A stretch of 64,000 nucleotides of DNA from Halocatena salina (GTDB lineage Archaea > Halobacteriota > Halobacteria > Halobacteriales > Haloarculaceae): assembly GCF_023115355.1 (NCBI RefSeq), contig NZ_CP096020.1:124001-188000 (forward strand), given 5' to 3'. The position numbers and the translations under genes are program-made. Position 1 is the stretch's first letter; each line of letters starts with the position of its first letter. The notes beneath the pieces are model-generated. The model saw only the letters and a program-made list of their open reading frames with translations. It was not told where the DNA came from and did no database searches. Shown here in pieces: positions 48,005-55,697 of the stretch.

Positions 48005-48628
48005 ATGTCCCACACCCGATTGCAGTTCAAACTTCCGGGGGGTGCGTTCGAGTTTTCAACCGATCATCCTGACAAGGAGTTCCGGATACTCGCTGCCTTC
48101 CCTTGTGGACAGTGGACTCTTCGTCGCGTTCGAAGCACCAACGGAGCACCGTCAGGCCGTCCTTCGGTATTTCGATGACGTTCCGCTCTCCCATGACGTG
48201 CTCCACACCGACGACCAATCCGTTCTGATCCAGTATGAGATGCCGTCCATTCCACCACCAGTTCGCGCAATCTTGGCTTCCGGAAACCTTGTACAATTCC
48301 CACTCACCCTACGAGCTGGATGGATAACGTTCGACCTGACGACCTCACACGAGCGGTTGTCGAAGCTCAAAGCCGAGTTCGAGGACACTGGCTTCACGTA
48401 TGAGTCGTCTCGGTAACACAAACGACCGATCCGGTGGATCTGTTGACCGACCGCCAACGACGATTCATGATCAAGGCTGTCCAGCGCGGCTACTACGACA
48501 GCCCCCGCGAGTGTTCGCTCACCGATCTTGCGGTCACACTCACTGTCAGCAAATCGACGGCGAGCAGGGTGCTCCACAACGCCGAAGAGACGGTTATCAA
48601 GGAGTTTTTCGCAGAGCCAATTGAGTAA
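48005..48628 (+). pseudogene. HTH-10/Bat-type regulator with two frameshifts
   Basis: Three pieces form one haloarchaeal HTH-10 regulator. Frame one starts MSHTRLQFKLPGGAFEFSTD and runs to 'EFRILAAFPCGQ' (about 48112). Frame two continues 'VDSGLFVAFEAPTEHRQAVL', 'VLIQYEMPS', 'QFPLTLRAGWITFDLTT' to a stop at 48416. Frame three, back in the first frame, gives 'LLTDRQRRFMIKAVQRGYYD', 'CSLTDLAVTLTVSKSTASRV', 'NAEETVIKEFF', the DNA-binding helix-turn-helix. The two shifts cancel, so one lost and one gained base (or equivalent) suffice. It probably no longer makes a regulator. Confidence 0.85.
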
Positions 48629-48810
48629 ATCGGTGGCTGTTTAAAGACGATCCACGGTGCACAAGAGGACGCCGGCGTTTGGGTACGCCAGTATCCCTCT
48701 GAGTCGACTGGCTCGATACACTGAGATCTTCGCTCGGAGTTGTGCGACTGGCCGTCGAATGAAACATGTTGCAGCGAATATCCATCCTCCGTGCTCTCGT
48801 ACGTGAATCT

Positions 48811-49386
48811 ATGGTTCTACGACCAGAGTCAATCGAGAAGCCCGATGGACTCAAAATGCGGTTCGGCTACTGGATGGTGCAACGGAAGCCCGGAACGGTG
48901 AAGGTCGTGACTGCCTGTCTACCGGAGTCTCTGGGACTTAACCACCCGTTCCATGCGAATGGAATCCAGATTGAGCCTGAACTCAAGCCCATGGTGGGGA
49001 TGCTCACCTCAGAGAGCAACGGGCGTGGCTTTTGTGTGGGCTTTGGGCAGTCAGGGGCGATCCGCAGGAACCGTGGGATGGAGACGTTCAACGAGCTTGC
49101 GGAGTACCAGACGAGTCCGCTCTTTTCTGATCAGGAACGTGTGGCGCTGGCGTATGCAGAGGGAGCCACGCGCAAGACTATCTCCGTCGCCACGTTCAAA
49201 GAGCTCCGACCGCATTTCGACGATCGAGAGATTGTCGAAATCACGTGGCTGAATGTGACGCAAAACTACATTAATCTCGTTAATATTCCGTTCGAAATCG
49301 AATCCGGCCATCTGTGTGTGATCGCAAAGTCGAAGACGCGGATGGAACATGATGAACGAATTCCCGCGCAAAACGTACAAGAATAA
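48811..49386 (+). CDS. Carboxymuconolactone decarboxylase-like protein
   Basis: A 191-aa AhpD/CMD-fold protein (start MVLRPESIEKPDGLKMRFGY; an upstream ATG at 48766 would add 15 residues). The active-site helix reads 'ESNGRGFCVGFGQSGAIRRN'; relatives usually have 'C-x-x-C/D-I-G' here, and this copy has Cys-Val-Gly with a single Cys. The second half 'ELAEYQTSPLFSDQERVALAYAEGATR' and 'DDREIVEITWLNVTQNYINL' is well conserved. The role may be peroxidase-like or none. It is followed 3 bases later by a broken DoxX gene, so they formed an operon. Confidence 0.78.
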   Translation: MVLRPESIEKPDGLKMRFGYWMVQRKPGTVKVVTACLPESLGLNHPFHANGIQIEPELKPMVGMLTSESNGRGFCVGFGQSGAIRRNRGMETFNELAEYQTSPLFSDQERVALAYAEGATRKTISVATFKELRPHFDDREIVEITWLNVTQNYINLVNIPFEIESGHLCVIAKSKTRMEHDERIPAQNVQE

Positions 49387-49389
49387 ATC

Positions 49390-49754
49390 ATGGCACTCAC
49401 CATATCTACCGCCCATATTTCTATAAATATTCTGACTATTGTCGCTGTCGGTATCTCAGCGGTAGCCTTCTTTCGCCCCCCAGAGGTCATCCTCGAATCC
49501 ATGGCCGAGGTAGACGTGAAGGAATCGTGGCTGCCGATGCTGGGCACCCTGAAGGCACAGCGGGCGCGCTCGGGTTGCTGATCGGCATCGGTGTGCCAGT
49601 GCCACCGATCGGGACGGCCGCCGCAGTCGGTCTCGTTGTATACTTCGTCGGTGCCGTTATCGTCCACAGACGCGCTGGCGACTACTCGGTCAGTGGGCAA
49701 CACGTGTACCTTCTGCTGGCTGTGGTCACACTGGTGTTGAACGTCGTCTCGTGA
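49390..49754 (+). pseudogene. DoxX-like membrane protein, frameshifted
   Basis: The first frame MALTISTAHISINILTIVAV... reaches 'VKESWLPMLGTLKA'. A one-base shift near 49560 is needed to reach 'AGALGLLIGIGVPVPPIGTA', which continues 'VGLVVYFVGAVIVHRRAGDY' and ends 'HVYLLLAVVTLVLNVVS'. Joined, the protein has the four helices of the DoxX/DoxD-like family. It is the second gene of a pair with the CMD-like gene. The shift truncates it after helix 1. Confidence 0.8.
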
Positions 49755-49956
49755 ACCGTCATTTGGCCGCCAAATTTGTGTAATTCGAGGAACATCACCA
49801 AAATAGGTTCTGAGGCCCCGGCTTGAAACGGTTCGTTTAATAATCCCACTGTACTCATCACCGCCGAAACAAGAGTTGAATCGGCGGTGATGTGCAGAGC
49901 AGTTGCCCGGAGCTGGTGACGACTCCGTGGGAGACGAAGAGATCGGTGGCGACGAT

Positions 49957-50637
49957 TTATTTTTGCGGAGAACACTTGTGGACAGCCATATCATAGAAAT
50001 AATTTATATACGCGTCCAGGTGTGCATGGTCCTGTTCATCGGCAAACGAGGTGATCTGTTCATAGATCGCTTTGCCTCGTTCGATAGCTCGTTCATATCC
50101 GTCGACCGAATCATCGAAGCGTTGGGGTAAGAACTTCGTATAGGCTACGTGGGGCTGAAAGACGCCGCTGCGAACGAGCTCCTCTGGATGCGTATCTGCC
50201 GGTTCTGACTCAAAGTAATGCCTCAGATCGGCCGGTGAATACTCCAAAAATACCCCCATCCGGTAGTGAAAATTGGTCGCGTGCTCGTCTGCCCGTGAGA
50301 GCAACTCAAGTCGCCAAGAGATACGGGCCACATACAGATCGTCGTTCCTGCAGACATGATAGTTCAGGTCGAGCGCCTCAACGAGTTCTTGAATGGTTAT
50401 CTTGGGCGTGTATTCGCTGTCACTCGGCAGGACAAGGGGTGTGAGAACCATGCCAGGCTTGTCACGAAGTAGTACTCGAACAAACGAGATCGATTCCACT
50501 GCATTCACGCTTCAATATTTGGCGTCGAGATAGTGAGTTAGGGTTCGTCGTTGATTATCTGTCAGCGTCTCAAGCGGGAAGGTGGTCGGCTGATCTGACG
50601 ACTTGCTCGTGTGCTGTGGGCGTGACGGAGTAGACAT
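49957..50637 (-). pseudogene. Unknown-family paralog split by one TGA
   Basis: From ATG 50637 the frame reads MSTPSRPQHTSKSSDQPTTF, 'PLETLTDNQRRTLTHYLDAK', Tyr, then TGA (50514-50512), and continues in the same frame 'SVNAVESISFVRVLLRDKPG' to a stop at 49957. It aligns along its whole length with the intact gene at 39223-39870, sharing 'FPLETLT', 'LDLNY', 'VARISWRLELL', 'FLEYSPADLRHYF', 'SGVFQPHVAYTKFLPQ' and 'DDSVDGYERAIERGK'. A GTG just after the stop could restart a 183-aa product, so residual expression is possible. Confidence 0.8.
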
Positions 50638-51038
50638 ACTATTGGCTATTTTCTCGCTGTATTAAATGTATGTACAACTGTCTCATAGCTTGCTGGTATT
50701 GCCATATCGACTCTATCGCTAGATTCTATCAGGCAAGCTGATGGCCACCTAGCTCGATCTCGATATCGTTCCACCCAGAAATACACGAAAGACGCTCGGC
50801 GAGGAGGCCAAACGTGAGGAGACGGGCGTGGCTGACCGAACCGGCACAGCTGGGTATCGTCTTCGATGGAAGCGGAAAGGTCGTGGCTCGAGAGAGCTTT
50901 GCTTTTTCGTCACTAAGCGTAGAGGACCTCCGAGAGGTCCGCAAGAGCGCGGCTCTTGTGAGATCACGAACGATCCCAGATCTTTCGAACGACTCCGTGA
51001 GGTCGGAGGCTCCACCTTGAAGTATGCATGAGACGAGA
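50638..51038. other. Unresolved coding-like region
   Basis: GC is higher at 50760-51020. A plus-strand frame reading 'LGEEAKREETGVADRTGTAG' to 'GGSTLKYA' and a minus-strand frame ending 'WNDIEIELGGHQLA' overlap; neither has a recognised domain. A gene fragment is possible. Confidence 0.25.
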
Positions 51039-51671
51039 TTACGAGAGCTTGCGCGCTAGCAGGTTGTAGTGGTCGTCTCTCTTGTCGAGGTCCTCGATCT
51101 CGAAGTCGGAGAAGATTTCGTGTACCTCCTCTCTCTTGAAGTTATGATGGGGGACCCCCTCCTCGGGACCCTCGAGCGGGATGTTCGTCCCAGGCTCGAC
51201 CTCCTCGAACTCCTCGCCGTCTCCCTGCAGTTTCTCTAGTTTCTCGTACGTCGGAACCTGAACGTAGATCAGGCCAGAGGATCGCAGGACCCTGAATATC
51301 TCATCTACGGAGTGGTTAATCGTGCTCAGGTCCGCGTGGTGGATGGATCTGATCGCCAGCACGGCGTCGAACTGCTCCCCGTCGTAGGGGAACTTCTCGG
51401 CCATGTCCGCCACTTGTACGTCCGCCTCGGCGCCGAGTTCGTCCAGTTTCTCTTTCAGTTTGGCGACCGCCGACTCAGAGAAGTCGAACCCATGTGCGTC
51501 GAACTCGTTCTGTGTCAGGTATAGCAAGTGACGCCCTGCGCCACAGCCGACATCCAGGACACTGTCCTTGTCCTCTTCTTCAAGCTGTTCTCGTAGCTCC
51601 ACGACGGCCGGATCGACATCGCCCTCTACCTTCTCATACCAGTCGCCCCAGCTCTCACGTGCGTCTGTCAC
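51039..51671 (-). CDS. SAM-dependent methyltransferase, foreign composition
   Basis: A 210-aa class I methyltransferase starting with GTG 51671. Motif I is 'VLDVGCGAGRHLLYL', the acidic loop 'HGFDFSESAVAKLKEKL', motif II/III 'VQVADMAEKFPYD', motif IV 'DAVLAIRSIHHAD'. Unlike its neighbours the protein is rich in Lys and Glu (AKLKEKLDEL, YEKLEKLQGDGEEFEEVE) and uses AGA/AGG, GAG and AAA codons heavily. This composition is unusual for a haloarchaeon and points to recent transfer, perhaps from a nanohaloarchaeal or other archaeal donor (inference). The substrate is unknown. Confidence 0.88.
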   Translation of the reverse strand: MTDARESWGDWYEKVEGDVDPAVVELREQLEEEDKDSVLDVGCGAGRHLLYLTQNEFDAHGFDFSESAVAKLKEKLDELGAEADVQVADMAEKFPYDGEQFDAVLAIRSIHHADLSTINHSVDEIFRVLRSSGLIYVQVPTYEKLEKLQGDGEEFEEVEPGTNIPLEGPEEGVPHHNFKREEVHEIFSDFEIEDLDKRDDHYNLLARKLS

Positions 51672-51754
51672 AGTTGACCGAGATTAATATATCCCTCTCA
51701 CTCATAAAGAGCTATCTTTATTCTCTCATAATTTGGTCATCTGCCGTGCTGGAC

Positions 51755-51970
51755 ATGGTCGACGGCTCGATCACAACGACTGAAGCCAGGGGGACAACAT
51801 CGTTTACAAGGGTTCACCTTCGATATGATTTCGCTGGTAAACACACCGGATTTCCAGTAAAAATTCGACCAAGGCGCGACGAGCCACCACCACTATTTCC
51901 AGTGGTTCCTGTCTCCACCACGTACCAATGGACGGTGAACGATCTCACGGATCTCGAACAGCTCTTCTGA
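51755..51970 (+). CDS. Possible small protein, unknown
   Basis: A 71-codon frame (MVDGSITTTEARGTTSFTRV ... LTDLEQLF). It is Pro/Arg-rich in the middle and has no known domain. It may be a remnant rather than a gene, and is listed only because it follows promoter-like AT-rich sequence. Confidence 0.2.
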   Translation: MVDGSITTTEARGTTSFTRVHLRYDFAGKHTGFPVKIRPRRDEPPPLFPVVPVSTTYQWTVNDLTDLEQLF

Positions 51971-52018
51971 AGCGATCGCTCCGGTGATCGAAGCAACCTC
52001 TGGCCCCATTTGTCGCTG

Positions 52019-52537
52019 ATGGTATCTGCTATAGGCGACAGGATCCTTATAGTGTCAAGCGAAGATGAACGCATCATGGTTGATCTATCTGACGAAGACG
52101 CTGCCGTCGTTGAGTTAGTACGACACGAGTTCGAATCGATGGGCGACTTCCATGCGGAGGGACCGAACAGCAGTGTCACTGTGGATCCAGCTGATGTCCT
52201 TAGTTCGGATGTGGACGGAAACTGTAGCGACTCGATCTTCTACTCACCGGCACGGGGAGAGTTCATGGACTGGGGCTTCAGATTGACCTGTGAGCTCCGC
52301 GATGCGTTCCCACCGGGGGCAGATCACTCTATGACGGAGCTCACCCCGTACGCTAAACGGGTTGCGGAGCGATTGCTGCGGACGTGGCTCACGGTGGATT
52401 TCAATAACTATTCTCCCTTTGGTGACACATGGATTTCTGGTAGTATCACGGATGCTGCCGATGCCAAGCGAGCTCGGGAGGCGTACGCAAAAGTACACGG
52501 CAAACAACCGTCGGACAGATATTTTCGAGCCTCATAG
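52019..52537 (+). CDS. Hypothetical acidic protein
   Basis: A 172-aa protein of unknown family. ATG 52019 gives MVSAIGDRILIVSSEDERIM; a second start at 52076 (MVDLSDEDAAVVELVRHEFE) is equally possible. The middle 'DPADVLSSDVDGNCSDSIFY' is acidic, and the end 'LTPYAKRVAERLLRTWLTVD' is helical. No membrane helix or motif is seen. Consistent coding character over the whole length supports a gene. Confidence 0.5.
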   Translation: MVSAIGDRILIVSSEDERIMVDLSDEDAAVVELVRHEFESMGDFHAEGPNSSVTVDPADVLSSDVDGNCSDSIFYSPARGEFMDWGFRLTCELRDAFPPGADHSMTELTPYAKRVAERLLRTWLTVDFNNYSPFGDTWISGSITDAADAKRAREAYAKVHGKQPSDRYFRAS

Positions 52538-52695
52538 AAGTTAATGAAGAGGTGATACGGATAGCCATGAAAACAGCCCCCGGGAGGGCGTTTGATTCGG
52601 CGGATGATTTTCGCCAACAATGTCCCGAAGGAGAGACAGCGCTGTACCATATCGATTCCACCGACTCAGAACTGACACAGCTCTATTGAGCGTCT

Positions 52696-53030
52696 TCAAT
52701 CGCTGTTCCAACATTGATTTTCATGGTGGTTTCTCCCAAAGGCCTGCGCAAGTCGCTCACGCATGTACTGCCTGCGGAGTTGGCGCCGTCGGTCCGGAAA
52801 GAGATACTCTTGGAGCACCACTTCGGCACTCGCGCTGCCCTGTTCAGCAGCGATGTCGCCCACTTCAGCGAGGATCGTCTCCTGTGTCGCTGAATAAGCG
52901 TCGGGCCGTCTGTGGAATCGGCTTCTGACCGTCGATCTCGGTTGGAAGGTTAGCTCTGGCAGCGAGTTCGTCGAACCACAAGAGGATCGTCTGACGTGTG
53001 CGATCGTTCGGTGGGTACAGTATTGGTCTC
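52696..53030 (-). pseudogene. Integrase remnant, copy B
   Basis: The C-terminal part of a tyrosine recombinase, close to the intact gene at 34273-35583. The best-preserved piece reads 'DAYSATQETILAEVGDIAAE', 'QGSASAEVVLQEYLFPDRRR', 'QLRRQYMRERLAQAF' against the intact 'DAYSATQEAILSDVSDIAAE'. Upstream, 'LPTEIDGQKPIPQ' is recognisable, then about 14 bases are deleted (the 'RRFWY' segment), shifting the frame. Sequence beyond about 53030 loses similarity. The catalytic Tyr codon survives, but the Arg-bearing part is gone. Confidence 0.85.
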
Positions 53031-53090
53031 GTTGCTCACGATCCTACCTCTGGTTTTCTCAGAAGAAGCCGGTATACCGTGGTCCGGGGT

Positions 53091-53176
53091 GGATCTGAGT
53101 CGGTCATGTTCGGTTGGTAGCGGGATACGAACAGCTTACGTACATGTGTTGTGTATTTCCAGACCGTCACAGTCTG
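53091..53176. repeat. Terminal repeat of integrase element, copy B
   Basis: Matches 36301-36388 over about 86 bases. It ends in CAGAC-cgtcaca-GTCTG (53160-53176), an inverted repeat with the same AGAC/GTCT arms as copy A but a different loop. Confidence 0.75.
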
Positions 53177-53467
53177 TACAACCAACGGTCGATATCACAA
53201 GGATATGCATGGTGTGTATAAACTTCATGTCGCTATAGCAAATCCTGTATGCGTAGAGCCATCACCAGTTGCCACTGCCAACGATAGCATCAGACAGATC
53301 TGAGACCCTCATCCGGAGGGTATACACCGTGATGACGCCTTGAACCGTGACAGTGGGTAACGACGAACTGGCACTGTTTTCAAGTGAGCGACAATACAAC
53401 AGAATCACAAGTTTCGTCATCGCTTGAACACCCGAACGACTATTGTAACTGTTTATCAAGTAGATGT

Positions 53468-53734
53468 ATGGTCCTCAAACGGTGGACATCTGTACTACTA
53501 CATAATTTGATATTTTGGGTGGCGCTTGCGTTGTTCGGTGGCGGACTACTTGTCCCCGAATCGGTCGTGATTCGAACGGGGGGTCTCAGCGTGGGCATTG
53601 TTCCGGAGGCGGTCTCGGTTGCGATGATCGGTGTTCGCTTCGGTGGCCTTCTCATCGTGGGGCGGATCGTCGTTTCTATCCTACTCCTCATGTACAGAGA
53701 AGGGCGATATGGATACGCCAAGGGGCGACACTGA
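53468..53734 (+). CDS. Small membrane protein, unknown
   Basis: An 88-aa protein (MVLKRWTSVLLHNLIFWVAL...) with two or three hydrophobic segments: 'LLHNLIFWVALALFGGGLLV' and 'IGVRFGGLLIVGRIVVSILLLMY'. The ATG at 53468 is preferred over a GTG at 53384. No family was recognised. Confidence 0.45.
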   Translation: MVLKRWTSVLLHNLIFWVALALFGGGLLVPESVVIRTGGLSVGIVPEAVSVAMIGVRFGGLLIVGRIVVSILLLMYREGRYGYAKGRH

Positions 53735-53755
53735 CAGGAGTGGCAATCATCCCGA

Positions 53756-53953
53756 TTGAACCGCATCCCCACCGCAATCGATGACGAGCACGAGCAGCAG
53801 ATCGTCTTGAAGGCGGTCACCTATTTCGAGGACGGGATGATACCGTTCGATACCTTCTATGCGGCGACTGCCGAAACTCGCGAGTTGCCGATTTGCTCGT
53901 TCGACAAAACGTATGAGGATGTTGATCCAGCTCCCGTTGGAACCACAGCGTAG
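53756..53953 (+). pseudogene. PIN-domain (VapC-like) toxin tail
   Basis: About 65 codons whose second half, 'YFEDGMIPFDTFYAATAETR' then 'ELPICSFDKTYEDVDPAPV', matches the end of PIN-domain ribonucleases (D-x-F/Y-A/H-A-A-T-A ... x-S-x-D-x-x-Y/F). The N-terminal catalytic Asp part is absent and no antitoxin gene is next to it. It is read as a toxin fragment. Confidence 0.5.
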
Positions 53954-54121
53954 TAAGGAAGAATAGCGGTAGGTGACATTACCGAACGTCAGCGAGGACG
54001 TATCGCTGCCGACGGATTGGCTGACTCAGCCGCGATTGAACAATCACTGTATCCGGTGTCGACCGTCAATCGGCAGAGTCGTGTTTTGTTGTCGGATAGT
54101 CATGGTTGTCGAGCACCTATC

Positions 54122-55129
54122 TCAGTCAACGAACGTGAGCGCCCCCCCAAATTCGAGTGGGATCGATCCCTTCCGGTAACCCTCAATCAGACCACTTGGT
54201 CGGGCGCGATAGACGATGACTGGCCGGTGGTGAACAGCCGGTTGGTCGTTCCGAACCGCGGCCCACTGCTCCCCACTAAAACTCGAGCAATCAACGAAGA
54301 GGATAGCGCCTCCTCCATGTTTGGCGAGCTGTCCATTTGTTTTCGTCTCGACAGTATCCCGAACAGCAGCGACGGGACCGGCGGCGACGCGGGTTTGGGG
54401 CTGCTGTGGACGGGTTACCTCGACGAGGACGTTCGTCGCGGCGTCGGTCGCCCGGTAGTCTAGGGAGTGTCCAGTCGTCACTTCGATCTCCGGGACAATG
54501 GTGTAGCCCGCATCGACGATGATCCTCGCGGCGATGAATTCGCCCATCGCGGCACTCATGCGGACACGATTGACATGATCGCTGGTACCGAGTTTGCCGG
54601 CCATCGTGTGTCGATACTCGTCCAGCGCGCCGGTAGTAAGAACGTCCTCAAAGAATCGAGTCGTCTCACGCCAGCTGGCATCTGGAAATCCCGCCGCATG
54701 ATCTCGGAAGAACGCTCGCGTCGAGTCACGACCGTCTTTCGACATAAATACCGGCAGGAAAAACCACGAAAGGTGAGGGTAATCGGCGAGCCACGGATCC
54801 TCCTCGTGGAGTGTTGCGAGGAGTTCACGCTGGGCCCAGCGCGAGACGTGATAGGGTACTTCGTCCCAGTCGAATTTATCAGTCTGCCAGAGCGAATTCG
54901 GTGTTTCGGTGTTGCCCATCCAGTAGGCCTCGCCGTTCTGGCGGGCGAACAACGCGACATCTCCGTTCGTCATCTCAAAGCGGTGGGTATCCCATCCCCC
55001 ATTGATATCGAACCGAGGAGTCACTGCTCGAGCACCGATATTGCCCCGGAGCGGTTGAAGAATCTGTTGTCGAACACGTTGATCATCCCATGATTGGGAC
55101 GAATAACGAAAGCGAAGCGGCTGCGCCAC
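54122..55129 (-). CDS. DUF5784 family protein, possible nuclease fold
   Basis: A 335-aa protein of the haloarchaeal DUF5784 family, starting with GTG 55129 (VAQPLRFRYSSQSWDDQRVR); the upstream in-frame ATG at 55240 adds non-family residues. Conserved blocks are 'FDINGGWDTHRFEMTNGDVA', 'AYWMGNTETPNSLWQTDKF', 'YPHLSWFFLPVFMSKDGRDS' and 'HTMAGKLGTSDHVN'. Residues 195-240 read 'GEFIAARIIVDAGYTIVPEI', 'HSLDYRA', 'NVLVEVTRP', giving Glu197, Asp224 and Glu237-x-Thr. This arrangement resembles a PD-(D/E)xK nuclease core (inference). Function is unknown in the family. Confidence 0.82.
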   Translation of the reverse strand: MAQPLRFRYSSQSWDDQRVRQQILQPLRGNIGARAVTPRFDINGGWDTHRFEMTNGDVALFARQNGEAYWMGNTETPNSLWQTDKFDWDEVPYHVSRWAQRELLATLHEEDPWLADYPHLSWFFLPVFMSKDGRDSTRAFFRDHAAGFPDASWRETTRFFEDVLTTGALDEYRHTMAGKLGTSDHVNRVRMSAAMGEFIAARIIVDAGYTIVPEIEVTTGHSLDYRATDAATNVLVEVTRPQQPQTRVAAGPVAAVRDTVETKTNGQLAKHGGGAILFVDCSSFSGEQWAAVRNDQPAVHHRPVIVYRARPSGLIEGYRKGSIPLEFGGALTFVD

Positions 55130-55282
55130 AAAGAATAGTACGGCATCAGGCGGGATACGTCTTGTCTTCAATTCACTGTTCTGTCTCCGAGATAGATCGA
55201 TTCCAAGTCCGTAGAAAAGAGAGATCACCACGTCGTTCACCGAACCGTGATGGTTCGATGAAACTACGCTAGGGGCTGTCCA

Positions 55283-55528
55283 TCACCTCGATCTATTCTT
55301 GATAGGGTTGTGGATGGTCACTATGGTTACCTCTGCTACTGCGGCGACCTCGCGTTGGGTCTTCTTCTCGTTACACAGTACTGTAGCGGCGTAGATTGCC
55401 ACCGTAACGTATTCCGTTGGCGATTTACCGGAAAGCAGGCCGCTCTCTACGGTGGTGTCAATGATCTCGTTTGCTTTGACTTCTTCGGAGAGATCGAGCG
55501 CAGGGCAGAACCTCCTACTGGCAGTGGC
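55283..55528 (-). pseudogene. Transcription factor B (TFB) C-terminal fragment
   Basis: There is no start codon; the frame is open from a TAG at 55531-55529 to a TGA at 55285-55283. It reads 'ATASRRFCPALDLSEEVKAN', 'EIIDTTVESGLLSGKSPTEY', 'VTVAIYAATVLCNEKKTQRE', 'VAAVAEVTIVTIHN', which is the second cyclin repeat of TFB (TFIIB homolog), with the conserved 'GKSP..Y..AAIY' and 'TQREVA..A.VT..TI.N'. The zinc ribbon and first repeat are missing. It lies against the intact DUF5784 gene. Confidence 0.85.
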
Positions 55529-55697
55529 CTATTGGGATCGCTATCGGATATCCTATAGTCGAGGCATCACCGGTGTGGGATTTTCACCACCTTCCCTTGA
55601 CAATACCAGCATGGTAGTAGTACTCCCCAAGCGTAACGTTGGTGTGTTGTTGCCGATCGTGCCAGCATAAGTCGGTATCTCGGAAGCCGAACAGGTA

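Larger units (their letters stand above)
52696..53176 (-). mobile_element. Integrase element, deleted copy B
   Basis: Integrase 3' remnant followed within about 60 bases by the terminal repeat (53091-53176), in the same order and orientation as copy A. Roughly 1.6 kb present in copy A (integrase 5' half plus regulator) is missing. Confidence 0.65.

Noticed and set aside
49957-50508. Reading the 183-codon frame as a separate complete gene
   Set aside because: The same frame continues across a single TGA into an N-terminus homologous to the intact paralog, so it is the tail of a nonsense-split gene.
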